Source: DASXTK01 sp050744325
GTDB lineage: Bacteria > Actinomycetota > Acidimicrobiia > Acidimicrobiales > VFJN01
Direction: 5' to 3'
NCBI GenBank assembly: GCA_050744325.1
Contig: JBOGHK010000221.1
Coordinates: forward strand, 62,001 to 126,000
Length of the DNA stretch: 64,000 bases
The notes under the pieces are model-generated. The model had not been told where the DNA came from and did not search any database. It saw only the letters and a list, made by a program, of their open reading frames with translations. A program made the translations under genes and the position numbers. Below are positions 27,355 to 34,914 of the stretch, piece after piece. Numbering within the stretch: position 1 is the stretch's first letter; each line of letters begins with the position of its first letter.

Positions 27355-28311
27355 CTACGAGCGGGGACGGGGACGCCGCGCCAGCCGCTCGACCACGCCG
27401 CGGGCGATGGTGTGGGTCGCTCGCGGGTCGGCGAAGTTGGCCGTACCGACCTGGACGGCGGTGGCGCCCAAGTCGAGGTACGCAACCGCATGGTCCACGG
27501 TCGAGACGCCGCCGGCGGCGACGATCGACAGGTCGGGGCAGCGCTGGTGCACCGCGGCGACGGTCCGTCGGACGATGGGCCGCAGCAACGCTCCGGAGAC
27601 GCCACCGCCCCGACCGCCGACCGTCGGCAACGGGGTCTCCGCCGGGAACTGCGTGCCCGGATAGGTGTTGGTGAGCGTCACCGCGTCGACGCCCGCCGCC
27701 GAACACGCGTCGGCGACCGCCGGAACGTCCGGAGCGTTGGGCGCCAGCTTGGCCCACACGCCCACCGCGTCGTCGGCCAGGGCCCGGATCTTGCCGCACA
27801 CCTCGCGGGCGACGTCGGGGTTGTGCGAGGGCAGCTCGGCGGAGGTCGCCAGGTTGGGGCACGAGAGGTTGATCTCCCAGGCGACCGGCCCCGACACCTC
27901 GGCCATGAGCTGTGCAGCATTCAGCAGCTCCTCGGGAGTGTGGCCCCAGATGCTCGCGACGACGGCCAACCGACGCTCCAGCAGTAGCGGCAGCGTGTGC
28001 GCTGACCAGGCCCCGACACCCGGGTTCTGCAACCCGACGCTGTTGAGCATCGAGCCCGCGGACAGCGGCACCAGTCGGGGTGGTTCGTTCCCGGCCCACG
28101 GCTTCGCCGACAGGGACTTGACCACCAGGGCACCCAGCAACGCTGGGTCGCCGTACGGAGCGAGCTCGAGGCCGTACCCGTAGGTGCCCGATGCCGGCAT
28201 CACGGGGTTGCGCAGGGTCGTGCGGCCGAGGGTGGCGGGGTGGTCCCACACCGAGCTGTGGTCGTCGCCCGATGGCGCGCCACGTCGACGGAACCGGTCC
28301 CGGAGGATCAC
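27355..28311 (-). CDS. pyrD: Dihydroorotate dehydrogenase, class 1
   Basis: Oxidises dihydroorotate to orotate. The 318-residue soluble flavoprotein has NPVMPASGTYGYG (FMN site), KSLSAKPWAGNEPPRL, NSVGLQNPG, and INLSCPN with the catalytic cysteine that marks class 1 enzymes (class 2 membrane enzymes use serine). FMN-phosphate loop: AAGGVSTVDHA, then LGATAVQVGTA. The electron acceptor cannot be told, and no pyrK partner is adjacent. Unlike the rest of the pyr genes it lies on the minus strand, divergent from pyrF. GTG start at 28311. The 157-base gap before the hydrolase gene has only a 24-codon plus-strand start with a good ribosome site. Confidence 0.93.
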   Translation of the reverse strand: MILRDRFRRRGAPSGDDHSSVWDHPATLGRTTLRNPVMPASGTYGYGLELAPYGDPALLGALVVKSLSAKPWAGNEPPRLVPLSAGSMLNSVGLQNPGVGAWSAHTLPLLLERRLAVVASIWGHTPEELLNAAQLMAEVSGPVAWEINLSCPNLATSAELPSHNPDVAREVCGKIRALADDAVGVWAKLAPNAPDVPAVADACSAAGVDAVTLTNTYPGTQFPAETPLPTVGGRGGGVSGALLRPIVRRTVAAVHQRCPDLSIVAAGGVSTVDHAVAYLDLGATAVQVGTANFADPRATHTIARGVVERLARRPRPRS

Positions 28312-28479
28312 CGATCGGACCGTACCAGGACGTCATGGCGGCCACGATCGAGAGGCCGAGGCGACGGTGACTGCCGGCCGCGATGACCTCGAGGACCTCA
28401 ACCGTGCTGGCATGGGCACTATTGCCTCGGGTGGATTCGGGTGACCTCTAAGCTCCGGACAACGTGATCGGAGCAGCCC

Positions 28480-29214
28480 ATGACCGAGACCACGACCACG
28501 CAACCCGGCGACACGCCGGCCTACGCCGACCTGCCGGACGACGTCCGGTCGCGACTGGCGGTCGCGCTGGACATCGACGACCTCGTCGCCGCGACCCGCT
28601 TGGCACGCGAGCTGCAGCCGTGGTTCGGCACGGCGAAGGTCGGGCTCGAGCTGTACAGCGCCGCGGGGCCCGACGCCGTCGTGTCGCTCGCCGGGCTGGG
28701 TCTCGACGTGTTCTGCGACCTGAAGCTGCACGACATCCCTACCACTGTCCGACGGGCGGCACGGGTGCTCGGCGCCCTCGGCGCCCGCTACCTGACGCTG
28801 CATGCGAGCGGCGGTGTCTCGATGCTGCGGGCCGGCGTCGAGGGCTTGCGCGAGGGCGCCGCGCGTGCCGACCTCGACGAGCCCGTCCCGCTCGCCGTCA
28901 CCGTGTTGACCAGCGAGGTCGACGCCTCCGAGCACCTGTTGCGCCAACGCGTCACGGCCGGGCTCGACGCCGGCTGCGCAGGCTTCGTGTGCGCCGTGCC
29001 CGACGTCGCGACGGTGCGCGAGCTGGCCCCGGCGGCGGCGATCGTGACCCCGGGCATCCGGGCGCCTGGCGCGCCGGTCGACGACCAGGCCCGCGTGGCG
29101 ACCCCACAGCAGGCTCTCGATGCCGGCGTCGACCTACTGGTCATCGGCCGTCCGGTGACCGATGCCGCCGACCCGGCGGGCGCCGCCGAGGCATTGCTGG
29201 GCGGCCTGCGCTAG
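28480..29214 (+). CDS. pyrF: Orotidine 5'-phosphate decarboxylase
   Basis: Decarboxylates OMP to UMP, ending the pathway. The 244-residue product is the short E. coli-like type, with AVALDIDD at the first strand, and the catalytic tetrad region VFCDLKLHDIPTTV (K and D). VTVLTSEV, VTPGIRAPG and LVIGRPVTDA mark later strands. The first 18 residues (TETTTTQPGDTP) are a polar extension. The ATG at 28480 follows GGAGCAG. It is divergent from pyrD across a 168-base gap that must hold both promoters; a TAAGCT -10-like box lies near 28451. No PyrR hairpin is seen here. Confidence 0.95.
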   Translation: MTETTTTQPGDTPAYADLPDDVRSRLAVALDIDDLVAATRLARELQPWFGTAKVGLELYSAAGPDAVVSLAGLGLDVFCDLKLHDIPTTVRRAARVLGALGARYLTLHASGGVSMLRAGVEGLREGAARADLDEPVPLAVTVLTSEVDASEHLLRQRVTAGLDAGCAGFVCAVPDVATVRELAPAAAIVTPGIRAPGAPVDDQARVATPQQALDAGVDLLVIGRPVTDAADPAGAAEALLGGLR

Positions 29215-29224
29215 TCACAGCGCC

Positions 29225-29240
29225 GGGGGCCGAAACCCCC
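29225..29240 (+). terminator. Possible weak hairpin after pyrF
   Basis: GGGGG (29225-29229) and CCCCC (29236-29240) around the loop CCGAAA, 10 bases after the pyrF stop. The stem is only 5 bp and has no T-run, so this is tentative. Confidence 0.35.
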
Positions 29241-29303
29241 TGAATCTCTACGCAAGGCGGTAGTGGCGCGATTGAGGTTTCGCGGTGGAGTAGGGTGCCC
29301 CGC

Positions 29304-29621
29304 ATGCCGCAGCCTCCCGCACTTACACCCGAGCAGCGCGAAGCCGCCCTGGCCAAGGCCGCCGAGGCGCGGCGTGCTCGGGCTGAGCTCAAAGAGAAGT
29401 TGAAGATGGGGTCCATGTCTCTGAAGGACCTTCTCGCCCAAGCTGACGACAGCGACACGGTCGGCAAGATGAAGGTCTTGGCCGTGCTCGAGTCTCTGCC
29501 CGGTGTGGGCAAGGTCCGGGCCCGCCGTGCCATGGAAGAGATCGGCATTGCCGATACCCGGCGTGTACGGGGCTTGGGTGATCAGCAGCGCAAGTCGCTG
29601 CTCGAGACCTTCAGCGGCTAG
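29304..29621 (+). CDS. mihF: Actinobacterial integration host factor
   Basis: Small DNA-binding nucleoid protein found only in actinobacteria (mIHF/sIHF). About 105 residues: a helical basic N-terminus (LTPEQREAALAKAAEARRAR), then DTVGKMKVLAVLESLPGVGK with the helix-two-turn-helix DNA contact, and RRVRGLGDQQRKSLLE. The ATG at 29304 is preferred over the GTG at 29295 because homologues start MxLPxLTPEQR. It follows pyrF and precedes a nucleotide kinase and rpoZ, the conserved actinobacterial order. Confidence 0.95.
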   Translation: MPQPPALTPEQREAALAKAAEARRARAELKEKLKMGSMSLKDLLAQADDSDTVGKMKVLAVLESLPGVGKVRARRAMEEIGIADTRRVRGLGDQQRKSLLETFSG

Positions 29622-29645
29622 CGCCGCCCCCGTCGCCGACACTCG

Positions 29646-30236
29646 TTGCAACCTTCGCCCGGTCCGATCCCTGAGGTCGGGTCCAAGCACGGGCTGATAG
29701 CCGTTGCCGGTCCGCCAGGTTCGGGTACGAGCACGGCCGCGTCCCGGGTGGCCTCGGCCCTCGGGCTCGAGCTGGTGCTCGGCGGCCAGGTCTTCCGGGC
29801 CATGGCGGTCGAGCACGGGCTGAGCCTGGCGGAGTTCGGGGCCTATGCCGCAACGCGACCGGCGGTCGACGTCGAGCTCGACCGCCGGCTCGCCGACCGG
29901 GCGCGCGCCGGCGCCGTCGTCATCGAGTCGCGTCTCTCCGGGTGGATCGTCCACAACGAGCGACTCGACGGTGTGACGGTCTACCTCCGATGCGACGATC
30001 GCATCCGGGCCGAGCGCGTCGCCACGCGCGAGGAGGTCTCCGTCGACCAGGCGTTCGCCGACAACGCCGAGCGCGAGAAGGTCGAGCACGACCGGTACCT
30101 CGCGCTCTACGGGCTCGATCTCGGCGATCTCTCGATCTACGACGTGGTCCTCGACTCTGGCGTGCACGATGCCGCCGAGATCGCGGACCGGATCGTCGCC
30201 GCCGCCCGCGAGCGGTTCCCCCAAATCCCGACCTGA
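29646..30236 (+). CDS. Archaeal-type cytidylate kinase homologue at the gmk position
   Basis: A 196-residue P-loop kinase. LIAVAGPPGSGTSTAASRVA (Walker A), then LGGQVFRAMAVEHGLSLAEF and DVELDRRLADRARAGAVVIE, SRLSGWI, and REKVEHDRYLALYGLDLGDL match archaeal-type CMP kinases in order and spacing. Actinobacteria normally have guanylate kinase (gmk) between mihF and rpoZ; this protein does not show the GMK substrate motifs. It could phosphorylate CMP/dCMP, or have been recruited for another nucleotide. The TTG at 29646 is the only sensible start, 24 bases after mihF. Confidence 0.8.
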   Translation: MQPSPGPIPEVGSKHGLIAVAGPPGSGTSTAASRVASALGLELVLGGQVFRAMAVEHGLSLAEFGAYAATRPAVDVELDRRLADRARAGAVVIESRLSGWIVHNERLDGVTVYLRCDDRIRAERVATREEVSVDQAFADNAEREKVEHDRYLALYGLDLGDLSIYDVVLDSGVHDAAEIADRIVAAARERFPQIPT

Positions 30237-30316
30237 TCACTCGGATTTACGCCTAGCTCTGACCAGGCGGTACGCTGGTCTGCTGTCCTTCGTCGCTACC
30301 CCCGGAGCATCCCGCG

Positions 30317-30637
30317 ATGGCCACTCGCCAAGACACCATGATGAGCCCGTCGATCGAGGGCCTCCTCGATCGGGCTGGTTCGAAGTTCTCGCTCGTGACG
30401 CTGTCGTCGAAGCGTGCCCGCGAGATCAACTCCTACTTCAACCAGCTGGGCGAGGGGCTCGGCGCCATCGTCCCGCCGCAGGTGACCTCGGTGGCTCGCA
30501 AGCCGTTGTCGATCGCCTTCGAGGAGATCGGTGGCGGCAAGATCGTCCCGGTCGACCCCGAGGACCTTCCGGCCGAGGGCGCTGTCGATGCCGGTGACGA
30601 GGCAGCGAGCGCCGACCAGGGCGAGACACCCCACTAG
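30317..30637 (+). CDS. rpoZ: RNA polymerase omega subunit
   Basis: Chaperones assembly of the beta' subunit of RNA polymerase. At 106 residues it has the usual MMSPSIEGLLDRAGSKFSLV start of actinobacterial omega, the conserved SKRAREIN helix and KPLSIAFEEIGGGKI at the end of the fold, then an acidic tail (EDLPAEGAVDAGDEA). ATG at 30317. A TACGCT -10-like sequence lies near 30272. Placed before coaBC as in other actinobacteria. Confidence 0.96.
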   Translation: MATRQDTMMSPSIEGLLDRAGSKFSLVTLSSKRAREINSYFNQLGEGLGAIVPPQVTSVARKPLSIAFEEIGGGKIVPVDPEDLPAEGAVDAGDEAASADQGETPH

Positions 30638-30679
30638 GGACGATCCCCGAGGCGCCGGACGACGGCTCGAGCGCAGCAG

Positions 30680-31882
30680 ATGTTGACCGGCAGACGCGTC
30701 GTGCTGGGCGTATCCGGTGGGATCGCGGCCTACAAGGCGATCGACGTCTGCCGCCGCCTGGTCGACGCGGGGGCGTATGTGGTTCCGGTGCTCACCCGTG
30801 GTGCCACCCGCTTCGTCGGTGCGACCACGTTCTCGGCGCTGGCGTCCGAGCCGGCGCACACCTCGCTGTTCGAGGACCCCCATCCGATCCCGCACACTCG
30901 CCTCGGCCAGAGTGCCGACGTCGTGGTGGTTGCGCCGTGCACCGCCCGGGTCATCGGCGCCTACGCAGCCGGCATCTCGAACGACCTGCTCACCGCCACG
31001 CTTCTGGCCACCCGAGCGCCGGTGGTCGTCGCTCCGGCGATGCACACCGAGATGTGGGAGCACCCGGCGGTGCAGGAGAACCTGGCCACCCTGCTGCGGA
31101 GGGGCGTTCACGTCGTCGCTCCCGAGGAGGGCCGGCTGGCCGGCGGCGACATCGGCAAGGGACGCCTCGCGGCGCCAGTGACCATCGTCGACCTCGTAGC
31201 GGCCGTGGTCGCCCGGTCCTCTCGATCGCCCGATCTCGACGGCCTTCACGTGCTGGTCTCCGCGGGGGGAACCCGCGAGCCGATCGACCCGGTCCGCTTC
31301 ATCGGCAACCGCTCGTCGGGCAAGCAGGGCCACGCGCTGGCCGACGAGGCGGCCGCCCGCGGCGCCAAGGTCACCTTGGTGACCACGACCACCCGGCCTG
31401 GTCCCGCCGGTGCCGACGTCGTACGGGTCGAGACCGCGGCCGAGATGGCCGGGGCGGTCGAGTCCCGAGCCGCCGACGCCGACGTCGTCGTCATGGCGGC
31501 GGCCGTGGCCGACTTCCGGCCGGTCAGCCGGTCGGCTCGCAAGCTCAAGAAGAGCGAAGGCGTCCCCGAGATCGTCCTGGAACCGACGCCCGACATCCTC
31601 GCTACTCTCGGCCGACACAAGCGCTCAGGTCAGACGCTCGTCGGTTTCGCGGCCGAGACACACGATCTGCGTAAGAATGCTGGCGCGAAGCTCGCAGCCA
31701 AGGGAGCCGACATCGTCGTGGCGAACGACGTGTCCGCCCCCGGTGCCGGCTTCGAGCACGACACCAATCAGGTCACACTCCTGTTCGCCGACGGCGTCGC
31801 TCGCGACCTGCCGATCACGGACAAGCGGGCCGTGGCCCGAGAGATCTTCGATGCCATTGTCGAGTTAAGGAGCAACCGTTGA
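30680..31882 (+). CDS. coaBC: Phosphopantothenoylcysteine decarboxylase / synthase
   Basis: Bifunctional CoA biosynthesis enzyme: CoaB joins cysteine to 4'-phosphopantothenate using CTP; CoaC decarboxylates the product with FMN. At 400 residues, the CoaC part comes first (VVLGVSGGIAAYKAID, HTRLGQSADVVVVAPCTA with the catalytic histidine, PAMHTEMWEHP), then CoaB from about residue 187 (HVLVSAGGTREPIDPVR, NRSSGKQGHALA, VVMAAAVADFRP, VGFAAETHD). All landmark motifs are intact. The stop overlaps the metK TTG start, so the two are translationally coupled. Confidence 0.97.
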   Translation: MLTGRRVVLGVSGGIAAYKAIDVCRRLVDAGAYVVPVLTRGATRFVGATTFSALASEPAHTSLFEDPHPIPHTRLGQSADVVVVAPCTARVIGAYAAGISNDLLTATLLATRAPVVVAPAMHTEMWEHPAVQENLATLLRRGVHVVAPEEGRLAGGDIGKGRLAAPVTIVDLVAAVVARSSRSPDLDGLHVLVSAGGTREPIDPVRFIGNRSSGKQGHALADEAAARGAKVTLVTTTTRPGPAGADVVRVETAAEMAGAVESRAADADVVVMAAAVADFRPVSRSARKLKKSEGVPEIVLEPTPDILATLGRHKRSGQTLVGFAAETHDLRKNAGAKLAAKGADIVVANDVSAPGAGFEHDTNQVTLLFADGVARDLPITDKRAVAREIFDAIVELRSNR

Positions 31883-33069
31883 GCCGCTGGACCTTCACGT
31901 CGGAGTCAGTCACTGAGGGCCATCCCGACAAGATGGCCGACCAGATCAGCGACGCCATCCTCGATGCGATCATCGCCCAGGACCCGGCGGCTCGGGTCGC
32001 CTGCGAGACGATGGTCACCACGGGCCTGGCGATCGTCGCCGGTGAGATCACCACCAGTGCCTATGTCGAGATCCCCACCATCGTCCGCGACACGATCAAA
32101 GGCATCGGCTACGACCGCGAGTCGGTGGGCTTCGACGGCAACACCTGTGGTGTGATGACCTCGATCGACCCTCAGTCTCCCGACATCGCGCAGGGCGTCG
32201 ACACCGCCTACGAGCAGCGCACCGGCGTCACCGAGGAGGACCTCGACAGCCAGGGCGCCGGCGACCAGGGGATGATGTTCGGCTACGCCTGCGACGAGAC
32301 CGACGACCTGATGCCGATGCCGATCTGGCTGGCGCACCGCCTGGCCCACCGCCTGTCCGAGGTCCGCAAGGCGGGGATCCTGCCCTACCTGCGGCCCGAT
32401 GGGAAGACCCAGGTCACCCTGGACTACGAGGACGGTCGGCCGGTCGCTCTGCGCACGGTGCTGATCTCCACCCAGCACCAGCCGGGCCTCGACGCCGAGA
32501 CTCTGATCAAACCCGACCTGGTCGAGCACGTCATCCGGCCCCTGCTGCCGCCCGAGTTCGTCGACGGCGACTTCAAGGTGCTGGTCAACCCCACCGGCAG
32601 CTTCGAGCTCGGCGGTCCCCACGCCGATTGTGGCCTCACTGGGCGCAAGATCATCGTCGACACCTACGGCGGCGCCGCTCGGCACGGAGGGGGCGCGTTC
32701 TCGGGCAAGGACCCGTCCAAGGTCGACCGGTCTGCTGCGTACGCCGCCCGTTGGGTGGCCAAGAACGTGGTGGCTGCCGGCGCGGCGGCGCGTTGCGAGG
32801 TCCAGGTGGCGTATGCGATCGGTGTCGCCCATCCGGTGTCGCTGCTGGTCGAGACCTTCGGCACCGAGAACGTCGAGCCCGCCAGGATCGCCGACGCGGT
32901 CCAGGAGGTCTTCGACCTGCGCCCGGCCGCGATCATCCGCGACCTCGACCTGCGCCGGCCGATCTTCAAGCGCACAGCGGCCTATGGCCACTTCGGGCGC
33001 AGCGACAAGGAGCTGAGCTGGGAGCAGACCACGCGGGTCGACGACCTCAAGAGCGCCCTCGCGCTGTAG
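31879..33069 (+). CDS. metK: S-adenosylmethionine synthetase
   Basis: Makes SAM from methionine and ATP. The 396-residue product has TSESVTEGHPDKMADQISDA at the start (ATP and Mg site), GAGDQGMMFGYA, and the P-loop-like GGGAFSGKDPSKVDRSAAYA. The start is TTG at 31879, overlapping the coaBC stop; the fold begins immediately there. No SAM riboswitch can fit, since there is no leader. mtnA, for recycling the methylthioadenosine by-product of SAM use, lies 8 kb downstream. Confidence 0.98.
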   Translation: MSRWTFTSESVTEGHPDKMADQISDAILDAIIAQDPAARVACETMVTTGLAIVAGEITTSAYVEIPTIVRDTIKGIGYDRESVGFDGNTCGVMTSIDPQSPDIAQGVDTAYEQRTGVTEEDLDSQGAGDQGMMFGYACDETDDLMPMPIWLAHRLAHRLSEVRKAGILPYLRPDGKTQVTLDYEDGRPVALRTVLISTQHQPGLDAETLIKPDLVEHVIRPLLPPEFVDGDFKVLVNPTGSFELGGPHADCGLTGRKIIVDTYGGAARHGGGAFSGKDPSKVDRSAAYAARWVAKNVVAAGAAARCEVQVAYAIGVAHPVSLLVETFGTENVEPARIADAVQEVFDLRPAAIIRDLDLRRPIFKRTAAYGHFGRSDKELSWEQTTRVDDLKSALAL

Positions 33070-33082
33070 GCCCGAGCCGTTC

Positions 33083-34888
33083 TTGGTCCGCACGACTTCG
33101 CTGTTCGAGGAGCACCCATCCAAGAGCGGTGACGATCACCGGGTCGTCCGGGTGCTGCCCGACGAGCCGGCGATCAACAAGACCTTCGACTACCTGGTCC
33201 CCGAAGCCTTCGGGGACCAGGTGCGCGTCGGCACTCGGGTGCGGATCGCCCTCGGCCCCCGGCGGGTCGGTGGGTGGGTCGTCGCGACCGACGTGGGTGC
33301 GCCACCCGACGTCGCGCTCCGCCCGCTGGCGAAGCTGTCGGGATACGGCCCGCCGTCCGACCTGATCGACCTCGCCGACTGGGCCGCGTGGCGCTGGGGG
33401 GGGCGGCCGGCGTCGTTCCTGCGGACGGCGTCCCCGGAGCGGGTGGTGGACGGGCTCCCGAGCTCAGCGACACCTGGGGTCCCTCGGCCCGTACCGGTGG
33501 ATGCCGCGGTGCGCGAGGCCGTCGAGGAGGGCCGGGCGGTGCTGCGGATGCCACCGGCAGCCGACGTTGCCGCTGTCGCCGTGCACGCGGCCTCGCTGGG
33601 GCACGCCCTGGTGCTGTGCCCGAACCTGGAGCTGGCGCGGCACGTGGGCCGCCGGCTGCGGCAGGCAGGCGTTGCCGTCGCAGCGCATCCCGACCAGTGG
33701 GCGCAGGGAGCATCTGGCGCCACCGTGGTCGGCACCCGGGCCGCGGCCTGGGCACCGGTCGGCGCGCTGGCGGCGGTCGTGGTGGTCGACGAGCACGACG
33801 AGGCCCACGCCCAGGAGCAGGCGCCGACCTGGCACGCCCGTGACGTCGCCGTCGAGCGCGCCCGACGCGCCGGCGTGCCCTGCGTCCTGGTGTCGGCGTG
33901 CCCGTCGCTCGAGGCGCAGGCGTGGGGACGGTTGATCGTCCCGTCCCGGTCGGACGAACGGGCCGGCTGGCCGATCGTCGACGTCGTCGACCGTCGCAGC
34001 GACGACCCGCACACCGGGCTGTTCTCGCCGTCGCTGGTGAAGCTGCTGCGCGACCCCGGTCGCCGCGTCGTGTGCGTCCTCAACCGGACGGGACGGGCGC
34101 GGCTGCTGGCGTGCACGGCGTGCGGCGAGCTGGCCCGCTGCGAGGCGTGCGACGCGGCTGTGATCCTGCCGGATGAGGGTCGGCTCGCCTGCCCGCGCTG
34201 CCAGCGCACCCGGCCGGCGGTCTGCTCGTCCTGTGGCGGGATGCGGCTCAAGACGCTGCGCCAGGGCGTGAGCCGGGTCCGCGACGAGTTGGAGGCCCTG
34301 GTCGGTGAACCGGTCGCCGAGGTCGCCGCCACGTCGTCGAAGAGACGAAGCTCCCGCGACGCCGACGACGTCCGGCGGTTCCGGGCAGCCCGGGTCGTCG
34401 TCGGGACGGAGGCCGCGTTGCATCAGGTCGACCGGCCCGAGGTGGTTGCGTTCCTCGACCTGGACCAGGAACTGCTCGCTCCCCGCTACCGAGCGGCGGA
34501 GCAGGCACTGACCCTGGTTGTGCGGGCGGCCCAGTTGCTCGGAGGCAAGGCGGAGGGAGGACGCCTCGTCCTCCAGACTCGCCTGCCCCGCCACGAGGTC
34601 GTCCAGGCGGTGCTCCATGCAGATCCCGGCCGGGTGGCGACCGCGGAAGCCGAGCGGCGCGAGCTGTTGCGCTTCCCGCCGGTCGTCGCGCTGGCCGAGG
34701 TCTCGGGGGCTGCGGCGGCACCCTTCGTGGACGGTCTGCGGGGTGCTGCTGGCATCGAGTTGCTCGGTCCGGCGGACGAGCGTTGGCTGGTCAGGGCACC
34801 GGACCACCCGACGCTCTGCGACGCTCTGGCCGCTGCGCCCCGCCCACCGGGCCGCCTCCGGGTCGCCGTCGACCCGCTGCGCGTCTGA
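33083..34888 (+). CDS. priA: Primosomal protein N' (PriA), actinobacterial type without Walker A
   Basis: Replication restart factor. At 601 residues it is shorter than E. coli PriA. The N-terminal 3'BD domain has VVRVLPDEPAINKTFDYLVP. Where the helicase P-loop GPTGSGKT is expected the sequence is AVLRMPPAADVA, so ATP binding is probably lost, as known for actinobacterial PriA. The DEAH-like box is DEHDEAHAQ. Zinc-binding cysteines are kept: CTACGELARCEAC, CPRCQRT and CSSCGG. TTG start at 33083, 13 bases after metK. In relatives def follows; here regulators are inserted. Confidence 0.9.
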   Translation: MVRTTSLFEEHPSKSGDDHRVVRVLPDEPAINKTFDYLVPEAFGDQVRVGTRVRIALGPRRVGGWVVATDVGAPPDVALRPLAKLSGYGPPSDLIDLADWAAWRWGGRPASFLRTASPERVVDGLPSSATPGVPRPVPVDAAVREAVEEGRAVLRMPPAADVAAVAVHAASLGHALVLCPNLELARHVGRRLRQAGVAVAAHPDQWAQGASGATVVGTRAAAWAPVGALAAVVVVDEHDEAHAQEQAPTWHARDVAVERARRAGVPCVLVSACPSLEAQAWGRLIVPSRSDERAGWPIVDVVDRRSDDPHTGLFSPSLVKLLRDPGRRVVCVLNRTGRARLLACTACGELARCEACDAAVILPDEGRLACPRCQRTRPAVCSSCGGMRLKTLRQGVSRVRDELEALVGEPVAEVAATSSKRRSSRDADDVRRFRAARVVVGTEAALHQVDRPEVVAFLDLDQELLAPRYRAAEQALTLVVRAAQLLGGKAEGGRLVLQTRLPRHEVVQAVLHADPGRVATAEAERRELLRFPPVVALAEVSGAAAAPFVDGLRGAAGIELLGPADERWLVRAPDHPTLCDALAAAPRPPGRLRVAVDPLRV

Positions 34889-34914
34889 GACCAGCGGTCG
34901 CCGAGCTGCTCGCC

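Noticed and set aside
31840..31880. Search for a SAM riboswitch before metK
   Set aside because: metK starts inside the coaBC stop, so there is no leader.
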